In this document: positions 47,226 to 57,608 of the stretch, piece after piece
How the letters are laid out: every line of letters begins with the position of its first letter
Numbering within the stretch: position 1 is the first letter of the stretch
Origin: Hydrogenophaga sp.
GTDB taxonomy: Bacteria > Pseudomonadota > Gammaproteobacteria > Burkholderiales > Burkholderiaceae_C
NCBI RefSeq assembly: GCF_026125825.1
Contig: NZ_JAHCKK010000008.1
Location: 22,351 to 86,350, forward strand
Direction of reading: 5' to 3'
Length of the DNA: 64,000 nucleotides
The notes under the pieces: generated by a model
Databases searched by the model: none
What the model saw: only the letters and a program-made list of their open reading frames with translations
What the model was told of the DNA's origin: nothing
Position numbers and translations under genes: made by a program

Positions 47226-47636
47226 ATGACCACTCCCCACCGCGTGATGCACACCATGATCCGTGTGCGCGATCTCGACAAATCCCTGGACTTCTACACG
47301 CGCCTGCTGGGCATGAAGCTGCTGCGCCGCAAGGACTACCCTGAAGGACGCTTCTCGCTGGCCTTCGTGGGCTACGGCCCGGAAATCAACCACGCCGTGA
47401 TCGAACTCACCCACAACTGGGACCAGCCCACCGACTACGAGATCGGCAACGGCTATGGCCACATCGCCATCGCGGTGGAAGACATCTACGCGGTCTGCGA
47501 GGGCCTCAAGTCACAGGGCGCGAAGATCATCCGCGAGGCCGGCCCGATGAAGAACGACACATTGCACCTCGCGTTCCTGCAGGACCCGGACGGCTACAAG
47601 ATCGAACTGATCGACGCCAAGACCGTGGCGGCCTGA
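47226..47636 (+). CDS. gloA: Glyoxalase I (lactoylglutathione lyase)
   Basis: 136-residue vicinal oxygen chelate enzyme. Metal ligands H9, E60, H79 and E127 are in place (MHTMIRV, AVIEL, GYGHIAI, KIELID). It converts the methylglyoxal-glutathione hemithioacetal to S-lactoylglutathione. It is co-directional with the GST gene 11 bases downstream and under the same operator region as the catabolic genes, so it may serve the pathway rather than only methylglyoxal detoxification. A GGAGACC site precedes the ATG. Confidence 0.9.
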   Translation: MTTPHRVMHTMIRVRDLDKSLDFYTRLLGMKLLRRKDYPEGRFSLAFVGYGPEINHAVIELTHNWDQPTDYEIGNGYGHIAIAVEDIYAVCEGLKSQGAKIIREAGPMKNDTLHLAFLQDPDGYKIELIDAKTVAA

Positions 47637-47647
47637 AGGACGCCGCC

Positions 47648-48268
47648 ATGATCGACTTCTACACCTACCCGGGGCCCAACAGCCGCAAAGCCCAGATCAT
47701 GCTGGAGGAGGCCGGCGCCGACTACACCGTTCGCTCCGTGGACATCACGAAGGGCGAACAGTTCGCGCCCTCCTTCCTGAAGATCTCGCCCAACAACAAG
47801 ATACCGGCCATCGTGGACCACACGCCCGCCGGGCCGGTGGCGGTGTTCGAGACCGCCGCGATCCTGCTCTACCTGGCCGAGTCGTCCGGGCGCCTGCTGC
47901 CCGAAGAGCCGGCCGAGCGCGCCAACACCATGGCGTGGCTGATCTGGGGCACCAGCAGCCTGGGTGGCGCGTTGCCGCAGCTGCACCACTTCGTGGACGC
48001 GCCCGAGAAGCTGCCCTCGGCGATCGAGCGCTTCACCAGCGACTGCGTGCGCATGTTCAAGGTGCAGGAAAAACGCCTGAGCGAAGTGGAGTTCCTCGCA
48101 GGCGCCTACTCCATCGCCGACATCCCGGCGTTCTGCTCCACGGCGGGCTGGTTGCGGCGGGTGAAGGACTTGTCGAACGGCGCGCTGGGCGAGACGCCGG
48201 CGACCGATCGCTGGCTCAAGGCCGTGGGCGAGCGCGCGGCGGTGCGCAAGGTCATGGCCGGCGGGTGA
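47648..48268 (+). CDS. Glutathione S-transferase, nu-class/YfcG-like
   Basis: 206 residues, thioredoxin-like N-terminal domain with TYPGPNSRKAQIMLEE, SPNNKIPAIVDH, and the GSH-binding ETAAILLYLAE, followed by a helical domain. The absence of a catalytic Cys in the N-terminal motif fits nu-class enzymes that bind two GSH and act on disulfides or epoxides. It is in one unit with gloA. Its pathway role could be opening an epoxide or removing a leaving group. Confidence 0.87.
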   Translation: MIDFYTYPGPNSRKAQIMLEEAGADYTVRSVDITKGEQFAPSFLKISPNNKIPAIVDHTPAGPVAVFETAAILLYLAESSGRLLPEEPAERANTMAWLIWGTSSLGGALPQLHHFVDAPEKLPSAIERFTSDCVRMFKVQEKRLSEVEFLAGAYSIADIPAFCSTAGWLRRVKDLSNGALGETPATDRWLKAVGERAAVRKVMAGG

Positions 48269-48295
48269 GGCGCATCGGCAACCCGCCGATGCCCT

Positions 48296-48568
48296 TCAGC
48301 GCCCCGCGCGCCGCTCCTCGCGCAGCATGAAGAGGTAGAGCCCCTCCACCTTCTCGCGCGCCCATGGCGTCTTGCGCAGGAAGCGCAGGCTGGACGGAAT
48401 GCTCGGATCGATGTTGAAGCAGCGCACCGGGATGCGCTCGCCCAGGCCGTCCCAGCCGTAGTGGTCCACCAGCGCGGTGAGGATCGCCTCCAGCGTGAGG
48501 CCGTGCAGCGGGTTGCGCGGCTGTTGCTGCGGTACCGGGGCGCCCGGGCCCGGTGCATCGGCCGTCAT
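48296..48568 (-). CDS. VF530-family (DUF2132) DNA-binding-like protein
   Basis: 90 residues; [57 protein letters not shown] is the VF530 family core (quoted in part: [27 protein letters not shown]). Structures of the family suggest a DNA-binding fold; function unknown. It overlaps the end of gshB by four bases. Confidence 0.8.
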   Translation of the reverse strand: MTADAPGPGAPVPQQQPRNPLHGLTLEAILTALVDHYGWDGLGERIPVRCFNIDPSIPSSLRFLRKTPWAREKVEGLYLFMLREERRAGR

Positions 48569-49512
48569 GCGAGCGCTGCCTCCAGCGCGTCGACGAACAT
48601 CGCGGGCACGTCAAAGCCGGTCTGCTGCTGGATCTCCTGGAAGCAGGTGGGGCTGGTGACGTTGATCTCGGTCACCTTGTCGCCGATCATGTCCAGCCCC
48701 ACCAGCAGCAGGCCGCGCGCGGCCAGCGTGGGGGCGATGGCCTCGGCCACGGCGCGATCGGTGTCGCTCAGCGGCTGGGCCACGCCCTTGCCGCCGGCCG
48801 CGAGGTTGCCGCGCACCTCGCTGCCCTGCGGGATGCGCGCGAGCACGAAGGGCGCGACCTTGCCACCGATCAGCAGCAGGCGCTTGTCGCCCAGCACGAT
48901 GTCGGGCAGGTAGCGCTGCACCATCACGCTGGTGGCGCCGCCTTGGTTCAGCGTCTCGATGATGGAGCCCAGGTTCATGCCATCGGGACCGACCCGGAAG
49001 ATGCCCATGCCGCCCATGCCGTCGAGCGGCTTGAGGATGATGTCCTTGTGCTCGTTGTGAAAGGCGCGGATGGCCTCGGGCCGGCGCGTCACCAGCGTGG
49101 CCGGCGCGAACTGCGCGAACTCCATCAGCGCCAGCTTTTCCGGGTGATCGCGCAGCGCGCGCGGGCTGTTGAACACGCGAGCGCCTTCGCGCTCGGCCTG
49201 CTCCAGCAGGTGCGTGGCGTAGAAGAACTCGCTGTCGAAAGGGGGGTCTTTGCGCATGAGCACCGCGTCAAAGCTGTGCAGCGGCTCGCGGCCCTCGCGC
49301 GTGGTGGTGAACCAGGCCTCGGCGTCGCCGGTGAGCGAGACGTGGCGCACCTGCGCCGTCACCGGCTGGCCGCTTTGCCACTGCAGGTGCTCGGGCTCGC
49401 AGGCCGCCAGCGTGTGGCCACGCCGCTGCAGCTCGCGCATCATGGCGAAGGTGGTGTCCTTGTAAATCTTGAAGGCTTCGAGCGGATCGGCGACGACGAG
49501 GATTTTTTTCAT
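48565..49512 (-). CDS. gshB: Glutathione synthetase
   Basis: ATP-grasp enzyme of 315 residues that joins glycine to gamma-glutamylcysteine. N-terminal [21 protein letters not shown] and the ATP-grasp motifs [18 protein letters not shown] and [13 protein letters not shown] match the bacterial GshB family. It lies 12 bases downstream of the BenE-type permease on the same strand and close to a glutathione-using gene pair on the opposite strand. gshA is 5.4 kb away. Confidence 0.93.
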   Translation of the reverse strand: MKKILVVADPLEAFKIYKDTTFAMMRELQRRGHTLAACEPEHLQWQSGQPVTAQVRHVSLTGDAEAWFTTTREGREPLHSFDAVLMRKDPPFDSEFFYATHLLEQAEREGARVFNSPRALRDHPEKLALMEFAQFAPATLVTRRPEAIRAFHNEHKDIILKPLDGMGGMGIFRVGPDGMNLGSIIETLNQGGATSVMVQRYLPDIVLGDKRLLLIGGKVAPFVLARIPQGSEVRGNLAAGGKGVAQPLSDTDRAVAEAIAPTLAARGLLLVGLDMIGDKVTEINVTSPTCFQEIQQQTGFDVPAMFVDALEAALA

Positions 49513-49524
49513 GGCGTGGTTCGT

Positions 49525-50727
49525 TCAGGGCTTTTTCGAGATGAGTCCGTACTGTTGCACAAGCAGCGCGATGGCGCCGGCCACCACGCCCCAGAAGGCC
49601 GAGCCGATACCGCCGATGACCACGCCGCTGAGCGTGACGAGGAAGGTGATGAGCGCGGCCTCGCGGTGCGCATCGTCCTTGAGGGCGGCATGCAGGCCAC
49701 CGCCGATGCTGCCCAGCAGCGCGATGCCGGCGATGGCCATGACCAGCTCGCGCGGGAACGCGATCAGCAGGCCGGTGATGGCCGCGCCAAAAAGCCCGAT
49801 CAGCACATAGATGCCACCGCACACCACGGCGGCGGTGTAGCGCTTCTTCGGGTCGGCGTGGGCTTCGGGGCCCATGCAGATGGCGGCGGTGATGGCGCTG
49901 AGGTTCAACGCAAAGGCACCGAAGGGCGCGAGCACCAGTGTGGCCGCGCCGCTGAGTGTGATGATCCTCGAGATCGGCATGTCGTACCCCGCCGCACGGA
50001 TCGCGGCCACGCCCGGCAGGTTTTGCGAAGCCATGGTGACGACGAAGAGTGGCAGCGCCAGGCTGGTGAACGCGGCCAGGCTGAAGGCAGGCAGGGTGAA
50101 CACCGGCATGGCGAGCTCGAAACTCACCGCCGCGCCGTTGAACTGGCCCCGCGCCACCACGTAGGCAATGGCCACCGCCAGCGTGAGCGGCACGGCATAG
50201 CGCGGCAGCAGGCGCCGCCCCACCAGATAGGCCAGCAGCATCAGCACCACCAGCGGCAGCGCCGTCTGCGCGGCGGCGAAGGCCTGCAGGCCAAAGCGCG
50301 CCAGCACACCGGCCAGCAGGGCCGAGGCGATCGCCATGGGAATCCTGTTCATCACGCGCTCGAACCAGCCGGTGGCGCCCACCAGCACGATGAGCGCGGC
50401 GCTGATGAGAAAGGCCCCCACGGCATCGGCCATGGTGAAACCGCCGGCCAGCCCGGCCGTGGCCAGCACCGCCGCGCCCGGCGTGCTCCAGGCGATCATG
50501 ACCGGCTGGCGCAGCACCAGCGAGGGAATGGCAGAACACAGGCCCATGCCCAGGCCCAGCGCCCACATCCACGAGGTGATCTGCGCGGGCGTGGCGCCAA
50601 AGGCCTGCGCGGCCTGGAAAACGATGGCCACCGAACTGGTGAAGCCCACCAGCACGGCCACGAAGCCGGCGGTGGCCGCCGAGAGGTTCACATCTCGAAA
50701 GAAAGAGGGGCGCGCGGGAGAAGGCAT
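49525..50727 (-). CDS. BenE-type benzoate/H+ symporter family permease
   Basis: Integral membrane protein of 400 residues with 10-12 helices. SAATAGFVAVLVGFTSSVAIVFQAA and AWSTPGAAVLATAG are typical of the BenE family that imports benzoate. ATG 50727 is chosen; the frame is open to 51066 but overlaps the divergent unknown gene. An aromatic-acid permease next to the catabolic cluster supports a carboxylated aromatic substrate. Confidence 0.87.
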   Translation of the reverse strand: MPSPARPSFFRDVNLSAATAGFVAVLVGFTSSVAIVFQAAQAFGATPAQITSWMWALGLGMGLCSAIPSLVLRQPVMIAWSTPGAAVLATAGLAGGFTMADAVGAFLISAALIVLVGATGWFERVMNRIPMAIASALLAGVLARFGLQAFAAAQTALPLVVLMLLAYLVGRRLLPRYAVPLTLAVAIAYVVARGQFNGAAVSFELAMPVFTLPAFSLAAFTSLALPLFVVTMASQNLPGVAAIRAAGYDMPISRIITLSGAATLVLAPFGAFALNLSAITAAICMGPEAHADPKKRYTAAVVCGGIYVLIGLFGAAITGLLIAFPRELVMAIAGIALLGSIGGGLHAALKDDAHREAALITFLVTLSGVVIGGIGSAFWGVVAGAIALLVQQYGLISKKP

Positions 50728-50950
50728 CGGGCGATTGTGCCGTTCGACGGGCCGCCCCGCGGGCGCCACCCCCAATTGCCCCAGAACGCAAGGCAGCGGG
50801 CGCCGCTGGAACCAACCGCCACACCAAGGCCACACAGCGCCATGGAGCCGACCGAACCGAATCGACAAGCCTTGCACTACCCCATGGTGGGCCGAGCCGG
50901 CCTGCGCCTGATCCCCCAACGCCAACCCCAACCCCAACCGCACAAGCGCC

Positions 50951-52867
50951 GTGAACTCCCTCAACTCCAGCCTCAAGCACCTCTTCGCCGTCGGCCGCCC
51001 CTCTATCGGCGGCGCATTCATCAACACCCATTCCAAACCTTTTGTCAAGGTCCTGCATGTCGCCACAGGCCTCAGCCAGACTGGCTACCTGAAGCCCGGC
51101 CACATCGCCTTGCAACTGAGCGCCAAAGAAGGCGACGGGTTAATGCCCTTGATCGGCCCCCTCCCCGACGGCGACACGCCGAAGCAACTCGGCCATCAGC
51201 CGAACCGCAAATTGCCGGAGATTCGCAGCGACGACATTCAATCCGAATACGAGGGCAAGCCCTTCGAATACCTCAACACCACTTGGCCCGCGCTGGACCG
51301 GTGGGCCCCCCAGGCGTTCAATGACAGGCCCCGGACCGATGACCTCGGGGAACTGACGCCGCAGCACCTCGAGGCGCTGGCGCGGGTCGCGCAGGACGGG
51401 TCGTTCGACGTGTACTCCCTGCAAGGCGACAAGCCCATCAAGCCTGAGTCGCTCACCGCCGAAGACCTGCGGGCCTTCCTGACCCTTGGCCAGGCGCCCC
51501 GGCACGCCCCCAACTGCGTCGACTTCCTCAAGGCGGTCCTGTTGGCATGGGCCCGACTGCAGGCCACGCCCGAGGCCGTGATGCATTTCGCCGCCGCTCT
51601 GGCCGATTGCCGCTTTACCCAGAACGTCCAAGCGCTGGCCACGGCGCACTTTCGCGCGGACGAGCAGGGCACCATGCGGTTTGTGCCGGGCACGAGCGGG
51701 CCCACCCCCCAGCCCCTGTCGCTTAAGCCGCTGTACGGCAAGTTCCTGGAAGCGTCCGGGCTGTCCCGCGAGGTCTTTGACACGATGTGCGACGAGCTCT
51801 CGGCCAAGGGCCTGATCTTCGGCGAGGTGTTCGAGCGCGACGAGGCCTGGGGGACCAGCTTCTTCGGCGGGCTCGGCCAGCGGCTGCGGGCGTGCCAGCC
51901 GAACGAGGCCGTGGCGGCCATCTGCTACCACCAGAACACCTACCCGGGCAACGTCACCCACGTGTCCATGATGGCGTTTGCCCCGGATGGCCAGGTATCG
52001 GTCTGCCACCACGAGTCCATCCAGGTGTCCCGAAACACCAACTTGAGCAACCTGATGCCCAGCCATGTCGGGGTGCCGTCCAACACCTACGACACCTTAT
52101 CCCTTCACAAGCGGGTGCTGGGCGAGCAAAAGGACATGCCGAGCACGCTGCCGATCCGGAACTCCTACAACCGCTCCGGCCCACCCATGGTGCAGTTCAC
52201 CCACCTCACCAACCACACCGCCCTGCGCGACTTCAACGACCGCACCGCGCACGAGAGCTTCGTGAACGCCAAGGCGTTGATCTACGGCACCGACCCCGAC
52301 CAGCACCTGCTGGAGAAAAAGGGCGCGTTCCTGCACGGCCAGACGCACACCCCGCTCGTGCCCGGCCGGCGCTTCCCGCACGAACCCCTGATGCTTCCGC
52401 CCGGCGAGCACAACCCCTCCAGCGCCGGGGCATGGACCAACAACTGCGCGACCTACACCCTTCGCTGCCTGCAGGCCGGCGGCTGCACAGACCTGCCGAC
52501 CCTGCGCGAACCGGTCAGCGAGCTGAGGTTGAGCGAGGTGGCCAAACTTCTGCTTGAGGCCGGCCTCATGCCTTGCACGGTACCCAATATCGCGGACATC
52601 ATGGACGACCGGGGCTACCGGTACACACGCGACGAGGGAGTCATTGCCGACGAAGGCTCCTTCCTGGCCCTGGCGTACCACTGGTCCCTCTCGCCCGACA
52701 ACGCCTCCGGCACTTACCCGCCCCATGTGCCGCGCAACAAGCCCGAGGACACCGCGCAGGCCGAGGCCCAGCAGACCAAGCGAATGAAGCAGCTGGACAA
52801 GATCCTCTCGGACAACCAGGCGTCCATGAAGGCCCTGACAACCGACGTCGGCCGCGGCAAGGGCTGA
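50951..52867 (+). CDS. Unknown 638-residue protein with two permuted papain-like His/Cys motif pairs
   Basis: I do not recognise a named family. Two similar catalytic-looking pairs occur in the same order: H51 in KPGHIALQLS with C189 in PNCVDFLKAV, and H337 in VTHVSMMAFA with C499 in TNNCATYTLR. A His in a strand followed more than 130 residues later by NC plus aromatic residue is the pattern of circularly permuted papain-like (NlpC/P60, LRAT, YiiX) proteins. There is no signal peptide or membrane helix. It starts with MNSLNSSLK, 223 bases from the benE start. It could be a peptidase, amidase, acyltransferase, toxin or secreted effector; none is proved. Confidence 0.6.
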   Translation: MNSLNSSLKHLFAVGRPSIGGAFINTHSKPFVKVLHVATGLSQTGYLKPGHIALQLSAKEGDGLMPLIGPLPDGDTPKQLGHQPNRKLPEIRSDDIQSEYEGKPFEYLNTTWPALDRWAPQAFNDRPRTDDLGELTPQHLEALARVAQDGSFDVYSLQGDKPIKPESLTAEDLRAFLTLGQAPRHAPNCVDFLKAVLLAWARLQATPEAVMHFAAALADCRFTQNVQALATAHFRADEQGTMRFVPGTSGPTPQPLSLKPLYGKFLEASGLSREVFDTMCDELSAKGLIFGEVFERDEAWGTSFFGGLGQRLRACQPNEAVAAICYHQNTYPGNVTHVSMMAFAPDGQVSVCHHESIQVSRNTNLSNLMPSHVGVPSNTYDTLSLHKRVLGEQKDMPSTLPIRNSYNRSGPPMVQFTHLTNHTALRDFNDRTAHESFVNAKALIYGTDPDQHLLEKKGAFLHGQTHTPLVPGRRFPHEPLMLPPGEHNPSSAGAWTNNCATYTLRCLQAGGCTDLPTLREPVSELRLSEVAKLLLEAGLMPCTVPNIADIMDDRGYRYTRDEGVIADEGSFLALAYHWSLSPDNASGTYPPHVPRNKPEDTAQAEAQQTKRMKQLDKILSDNQASMKALTTDVGRGKG

Positions 52868-52870
52868 CGC

Positions 52871-54739
52871 TCAAATCTCGACTTTGGAGCCGAGCTCGAT
52901 CACCGCGTTGCTCGGCAGGTTGAGGAACTCTGCCGCCGCGCTCGCGTTGTGGTGCATCTGGGCGAACAGCTTCTCGCGCCAGGGCGCCATGCCGCTGCCG
53001 ATGGTGGGCACCACGACATCGCGCGAGAGGAAGTAGCTGGTGGTCATGGGGCCCATGTCGCAGCCGCGCCCGCGCATGGCCGACAGCGCCTCCGGCAGGT
53101 CCAGGTCGTTCTTGAAGCCGTAGTTCACCACCACCTGCCAGCAGTCATGCCCCAGCGGCTCGATCTCCAGCCGCTTGTTCAGCCCGATCCAAGGCACCTC
53201 CTGGCTGCGCACGGTCACGAAGAGGTTCTGCTGGTGCAGCACCTTGTTGTGCTTGAGGTTGTGCAGCATGGCGTTGGGCACGGTGCCGATGTCGGCCGTG
53301 AGGAACACCGCCGTGCCCTCCACGCGCACCGGCGGAGCGATGAAAAGCGCGTCCAGGAAACCGCCCAGCTCGATCGACTCCGCATGCTGCGCCGCGGTCA
53401 TGAGCGAGCGGCCACGCTTCCAGGTCATCATCAGCGTGAACACCGCGCCGCCGATCAGCAGCGGGAACCAGCCGCCCGCGAACAGCTTGAGCAGGTTGGA
53501 GCTGAAGAAAGCGAGGTCCACCACGAAGAAGAAACCGGTGGCCAGCGCGCACAGCCACAGCGGGTACTTCCAGCTGTAGCGGATCACGAAGAACGTGAGC
53601 ACCGTGGTGATGAGCATGTCCAGCGTGACCGCGATGCCGTAGGCCGCCGCGAGGTTGGACGACGACTTGAACATCACCACCGCCAGCACAATGGCGGTGA
53701 ACAGGCTCCAGTTCACGAACGGCATGTAGATCTGGCCGGTGTGCTTCACGCTGGTGTGCTGCACCTTCAGGCGCGGCAGGTACCCGAGCTGGATCGCCTG
53801 CTTGGTCACGCTGAAAGCCCCGGTGATCAGGGCCTGAGAAGCAATGACCGTGGCCATCGTGGCCATGATCACCAGCGGCAGCAACAGCCACTCGGGAGCC
53901 ATGTTGAAGAACGGGTTCTTCACCGCCGACGGGTCTTCCAGCAGCAGCGCGCCCTGCCCGAAATAGTTCAGCGTGAGGCAAGGCATGACAACCGAGAACC
54001 AGGCCAGGCGGATCGGCCGCTTGCCGAAGTGGCCGAGGTCGGCGTAGAGCGCCTCGGCACCGGTCACGCACAGCACCACCGCGCCCAGGATGATGAAGGC
54101 CGTGCCGGGCTGGCCCCACATGAAGCGCAGCGCATGCAAGGGGTTGAGCGCGCCCAGAATCTCGGGGTGGCCCACGATCTTCGACACGCCGAGCGCGGCG
54201 ATGGTGAGGAACCACGCCAGGGTGATCGGGCCGAAAAAGCGGCCGATGCCGCTCGTACCGCGCTTCTGCACCGCAAACAGCACGAACAGCACCAGCAGGG
54301 TGATCGGCACCACGTAGTGCTTGAAGTGCGGCGAGATCACCTCCAGCCCCTCCACCGCCGAGAGCACCGAGATCGCCGGTGTGATGACCCCGTCCCCATA
54401 GAACAGCGCGGTGCCGAAGATGCCGATGGCCAGCAGCGTCTGGCGCAGGGCCGGCCGCTCCTTCACCGCCATCGAGGCCAGCGCCAGCATCGCGATCAGG
54501 CCGCCTTCGCCGTTGTTGTCGGCGCGAAGCACCAGCACCACGTACTTCAGGGAGACGATGACGGTCAGCGTCCAGAACAGGATGGACAGGATGCCGTAGA
54601 CGTTCGCGTGGGTGAAAGGCACGTGGCCGGAGCCGAAGACCTCCTTGACGGCGTACAGCACGCTGGTGCCGATATCGCCATACACCACACCAATGGCGCC
54701 GAGGGTGAGCGCAGCCAGGGACGATTTGGAAGCGGACAC
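52871..54739 (-). CDS. kup: Potassium uptake protein Kup
   Basis: K+:H+ symporter of 622 residues. [20 protein letters not shown] is the family hallmark, followed by twelve helices and a long cytoplasmic C-terminus. GTG 54739 gives the family-like start [13 protein letters not shown]; another GTG at 54763 is possible. It ends 4 bases from the unknown 638-residue gene end (convergent). Potassium uptake complements the Mrp antiporter further left for ion balance. Confidence 0.93.
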   Translation of the reverse strand: MSASKSSLAALTLGAIGVVYGDIGTSVLYAVKEVFGSGHVPFTHANVYGILSILFWTLTVIVSLKYVVLVLRADNNGEGGLIAMLALASMAVKERPALRQTLLAIGIFGTALFYGDGVITPAISVLSAVEGLEVISPHFKHYVVPITLLVLFVLFAVQKRGTSGIGRFFGPITLAWFLTIAALGVSKIVGHPEILGALNPLHALRFMWGQPGTAFIILGAVVLCVTGAEALYADLGHFGKRPIRLAWFSVVMPCLTLNYFGQGALLLEDPSAVKNPFFNMAPEWLLLPLVIMATMATVIASQALITGAFSVTKQAIQLGYLPRLKVQHTSVKHTGQIYMPFVNWSLFTAIVLAVVMFKSSSNLAAAYGIAVTLDMLITTVLTFFVIRYSWKYPLWLCALATGFFFVVDLAFFSSNLLKLFAGGWFPLLIGGAVFTLMMTWKRGRSLMTAAQHAESIELGGFLDALFIAPPVRVEGTAVFLTADIGTVPNAMLHNLKHNKVLHQQNLFVTVRSQEVPWIGLNKRLEIEPLGHDCWQVVVNYGFKNDLDLPEALSAMRGRGCDMGPMTTSYFLSRDVVVPTIGSGMAPWREKLFAQMHHNASAAAEFLNLPSNAVIELGSKVEI

Positions 54740-54872
54740 AAAACAACCCCGGCCTTTGGACACGGGGTTCGGTTGTCGAGGGAACGCGATTGTGCGCCCG
54801 CCGGCCGGGCCTTGTCTGCCGGCTCAGCGCTCTAAACGGCGGCGCCCCGGAGAAATGTTGCGCCGCAGCAAC

Positions 54873-56165
54873 TCACTCGTAGACCTCGGCATCCGGGTCG
54901 GTGGCTTCCAGCTCGTAGCTCGCCGCCAGCATGGCCAGGCGGCCGATCACGCCGTACATGTAGAACCGGTTGGGCACGCTCGCGCCGGGCTTCTGACCGG
55001 GCTGCGGCAGCTGCGCGCTCTGCTCGAAGGCCAGCGGCACATAGCTGGAACCCGGCGCGTTGAGGTTCTCGTCCACGCCCCGGTCGGCGTGGACGCGGTA
55101 GAAGCCCCCCACCACGTAGCGGTCCATCATGTAGACCACCGGCTCGGCCACTGCGCTGTTGATGCGCTCGTTGGTCAGCACGCCTTCCTGGATGATGACC
55201 TCGTGCACCTCCTGGCCGGCCTGGCCCACGGCCATGCGGGCCTTGGTCTTGGCCGAGAGGTTGTCGATGTCCTTGGCGTCGCGCACCGTCAGGATGCCCA
55301 TGCCGCCCGTGCCGTTGTCGGCCTTGACCACCACGAACGGCTTTTCGTTGATCCCGTATTCCTTGTACTTGCGGCGGATCTTGCCCAGCAGCGCATCGGT
55401 GTTGCTGCGCAGGCATTCCAGCCCGGCGTCCTCGTTGAAATCCACCTGCCCGCACTGGTTGAACATCGGGTTGATGAGCCAGTGGTCCATGCCCAGCAGC
55501 TTGCCAAAGCGCTTGGACACCTCCTCATACGCCTTGAAGTGGTGGCTCTTGCGCCGCGTGCCCCAGCCGCCATGCAGCGGCGGCAGCAGGTACTGCTCGT
55601 GCAGGTCTTCCAGAATCCCGGGCACCCCCGCGCTCAGGTCGTTGTTGAGCAGGATGGTGCAGGGATCGAAATTCTTCAGGCCCAGGCGGCGCTTGCTGCG
55701 CAGCAGCGGCTCCAGCACCACCTTGTCGCCGCCGGGCAGCTCGATCGTCGTGGGCGCCTTGATGTCGTTGGAGAGGGAGCCCAGGCGCACGTTGAGCCCG
55801 GCCATGTAGAAAATGCGCTGCAGCTGCGCCAGATTGCTCAGGTAGAAGATGTCGGTGGTGCTCTCGGGCACCAGCAGCAGGTTTTTGGCCTCGGGGCAGA
55901 TCTTCTCGATCGCCGCCATCGCGGCCTGCACCGCCAGCGGCAGCATCTCCGGCGTGAGGTGGTTCCAGCCACCGGGATACAGGTTGGTGTCCACCGGCGC
56001 CAGCTTGAAGCCCGCGTTGCGCACGTCCACCGAGGTGTAGAACGGCGGCGTGTGCTCCATCCACTCGAGCCGGAACCAGCGCTCGATCACCGGGGTGGAC
56101 TCGAGGATGCGCTGCTCGAGCTCGTTGATGGGGCCGGTCAGGGCGGTGACGAGGTGCGGGACCAT
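54873..56165 (-). CDS. gshA: Glutamate-cysteine ligase, proteobacterial type
   Basis: First enzyme of glutathione synthesis, 430 residues, of the short beta-proteobacterial GshA family (not the E. coli type). NLYPGGWNHLTPEMLPLA, KADNGTGGMGILTVRDAKD and FYRVHADRGVDENLNAPGS are family landmarks. ATG 56165 is chosen since upstream residues (to 56198) are only Pro/Ala-rich. Together with gshB it accounts for the glutathione used by the three GST or glyoxalase genes in the window. Confidence 0.92.
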   Translation of the reverse strand: MVPHLVTALTGPINELEQRILESTPVIERWFRLEWMEHTPPFYTSVDVRNAGFKLAPVDTNLYPGGWNHLTPEMLPLAVQAAMAAIEKICPEAKNLLLVPESTTDIFYLSNLAQLQRIFYMAGLNVRLGSLSNDIKAPTTIELPGGDKVVLEPLLRSKRRLGLKNFDPCTILLNNDLSAGVPGILEDLHEQYLLPPLHGGWGTRRKSHHFKAYEEVSKRFGKLLGMDHWLINPMFNQCGQVDFNEDAGLECLRSNTDALLGKIRRKYKEYGINEKPFVVVKADNGTGGMGILTVRDAKDIDNLSAKTKARMAVGQAGQEVHEVIIQEGVLTNERINSAVAEPVVYMMDRYVVGGFYRVHADRGVDENLNAPGSSYVPLAFEQSAQLPQPGQKPGASVPNRFYMYGVIGRLAMLAASYELEATDPDAEVYE

Positions 56166-56283
56166 AGGGGCAGGGGTATTGGCGGCTGGGGGAGGCAACC
56201 AGTGTAATGGGGGCGCATGACCCCGATTTCAAGCCGTTGCCGGCGCCAGCTGCCGCCCAGGCTGCGCCGGTGTGCCGCCGGTC

Positions 56284-57564
56284 TCAGCCGCGCACTTCGC
56301 CTTCGCCGAGCACCACGTACTTGAGCGAGGTCAGGCCCTCCACCCCCACCGGGCCGCGGGCGTGGAACTTGTCGGTGGAAATGCCGATTTCAGCCCCCAG
56401 GCCGAACTCGAATCCATCCGCGAAGCGGGTGCTCGCATTCACCATGACGCTGGCCGAGTCCACTTCCCGCAGGAAGCGTTGCGCGTGCACGTGGTCGGTG
56501 GTGATGATGGCGTCCGTGTGGTGGCTGCTGTAGCGGTTGATGTGGGCGATGGCCTCGTCCACGCCCGCCACCAGCTTGATGCTGATGACCGGCGCGAGGT
56601 ATTCCTCCGACCAGTCGGCCTCGGTCGCCTCCTTCAGGTTCGCGCCCGGCACCGCCGCCAGGATCGCCCGGCTCTCGGCACAGGCGCGCATTTCCACGCC
56701 CTTGGCCGCGAAGATGGCGCCGATCTTCGGCAGGAACGCGGCCGCCACGCCGCGCGCCACCAGCAGGCTTTCCGTGGCGTTGCAGGGGCTGTACTTCTGC
56801 GTCTTGGCGTTGTCCGTCACCTTCACCGCCAGCGCGATGTCGCAGGGGTCGTCCACGTAGGTGTGGCAGTTGCCGTCCAGGTGCTTGATGACCGGCACCT
56901 TGGCCTCGGCGCTGATGCGCTCGATCAGCCCCTTGCCACCGCGCGGGATGATCACGTCCACGTACTGCGGCATGGTGATGAGCTGGCCCACGGCGGCGCG
57001 GTCCGTCGTCGGCACCAGTTGCACCGCATCGGCCGGCAGGCCCGCGTCGGTCAGCGCGCGCTGCACCAGGGCGGCCAGCGCGCGGTTGGATTCGATGGCC
57101 TCCGAGCCGCCGCGCAGGATGGCGGCGTTGCCGCTCTTGATGGACAGCGAGGCCGCCTCGATCGTCACGTTGGGCCGGCTCTCGTAGACCATGCCGAACA
57201 CACCGATGGGCACGCGCATCTGGCCCACGCGGATGCCGCTGGGCATCTGCTTCATGCCGCTGATGTCGCCAATGATGTCGGGCATGGCCGCGAGCTGCTC
57301 GCAGCCCTGGGCACAGGTCTCGATGACCTTGGGCGTGAGCTTGAGCCGGTCCACCATGGGCTCGCTCAGGCCGTTGGCGCGGGCGCGCTCCAGGTCCTTC
57401 GCGTTCTCCACCTGCAGCGCGTCCACGTTGGCCCGCAGCAGCGCGGCCAGGCCGCGCAAAGCCGCGATCTTGGTGGCCGCGCTGGCCTTGGCCATGAGCG
57501 CCGAGGCCGCCTTGGCCTGCAGCCCCAGGGTGTTCATGAGTTCGGTGGTGTTGGTCGCGTTCAT
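56284..57564 (-). CDS. proA: Gamma-glutamyl phosphate reductase
   Basis: NADPH-dependent enzyme of proline synthesis, 426 residues, of the aldehyde dehydrogenase fold. [22 protein letters not shown] and the catalytic Cys in [10 protein letters not shown] are conserved, as is the C-terminal [22 protein letters not shown] 57564 is chosen for family fit. No proB is adjacent. Confidence 0.93.
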   Translation of the reverse strand: MNATNTTELMNTLGLQAKAASALMAKASAATKIAALRGLAALLRANVDALQVENAKDLERARANGLSEPMVDRLKLTPKVIETCAQGCEQLAAMPDIIGDISGMKQMPSGIRVGQMRVPIGVFGMVYESRPNVTIEAASLSIKSGNAAILRGGSEAIESNRALAALVQRALTDAGLPADAVQLVPTTDRAAVGQLITMPQYVDVIIPRGGKGLIERISAEAKVPVIKHLDGNCHTYVDDPCDIALAVKVTDNAKTQKYSPCNATESLLVARGVAAAFLPKIGAIFAAKGVEMRACAESRAILAAVPGANLKEATEADWSEEYLAPVISIKLVAGVDEAIAHINRYSSHHTDAIITTDHVHAQRFLREVDSASVMVNASTRFADGFEFGLGAEIGISTDKFHARGPVGVEGLTSLKYVVLGEGEVRG

Positions 57565-57608
57565 CCGGGCGATTTTCGCAGAGGCGCGCGCCCTTGGGGA
57601 ACGCGGGG

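Noticed and set aside
48553-51324. Open frame of 923 codons on the plus strand
   Set aside because: Antisense to gshB and the BenE-type permease, with His/Gly/Arg-rich translation and no domain.
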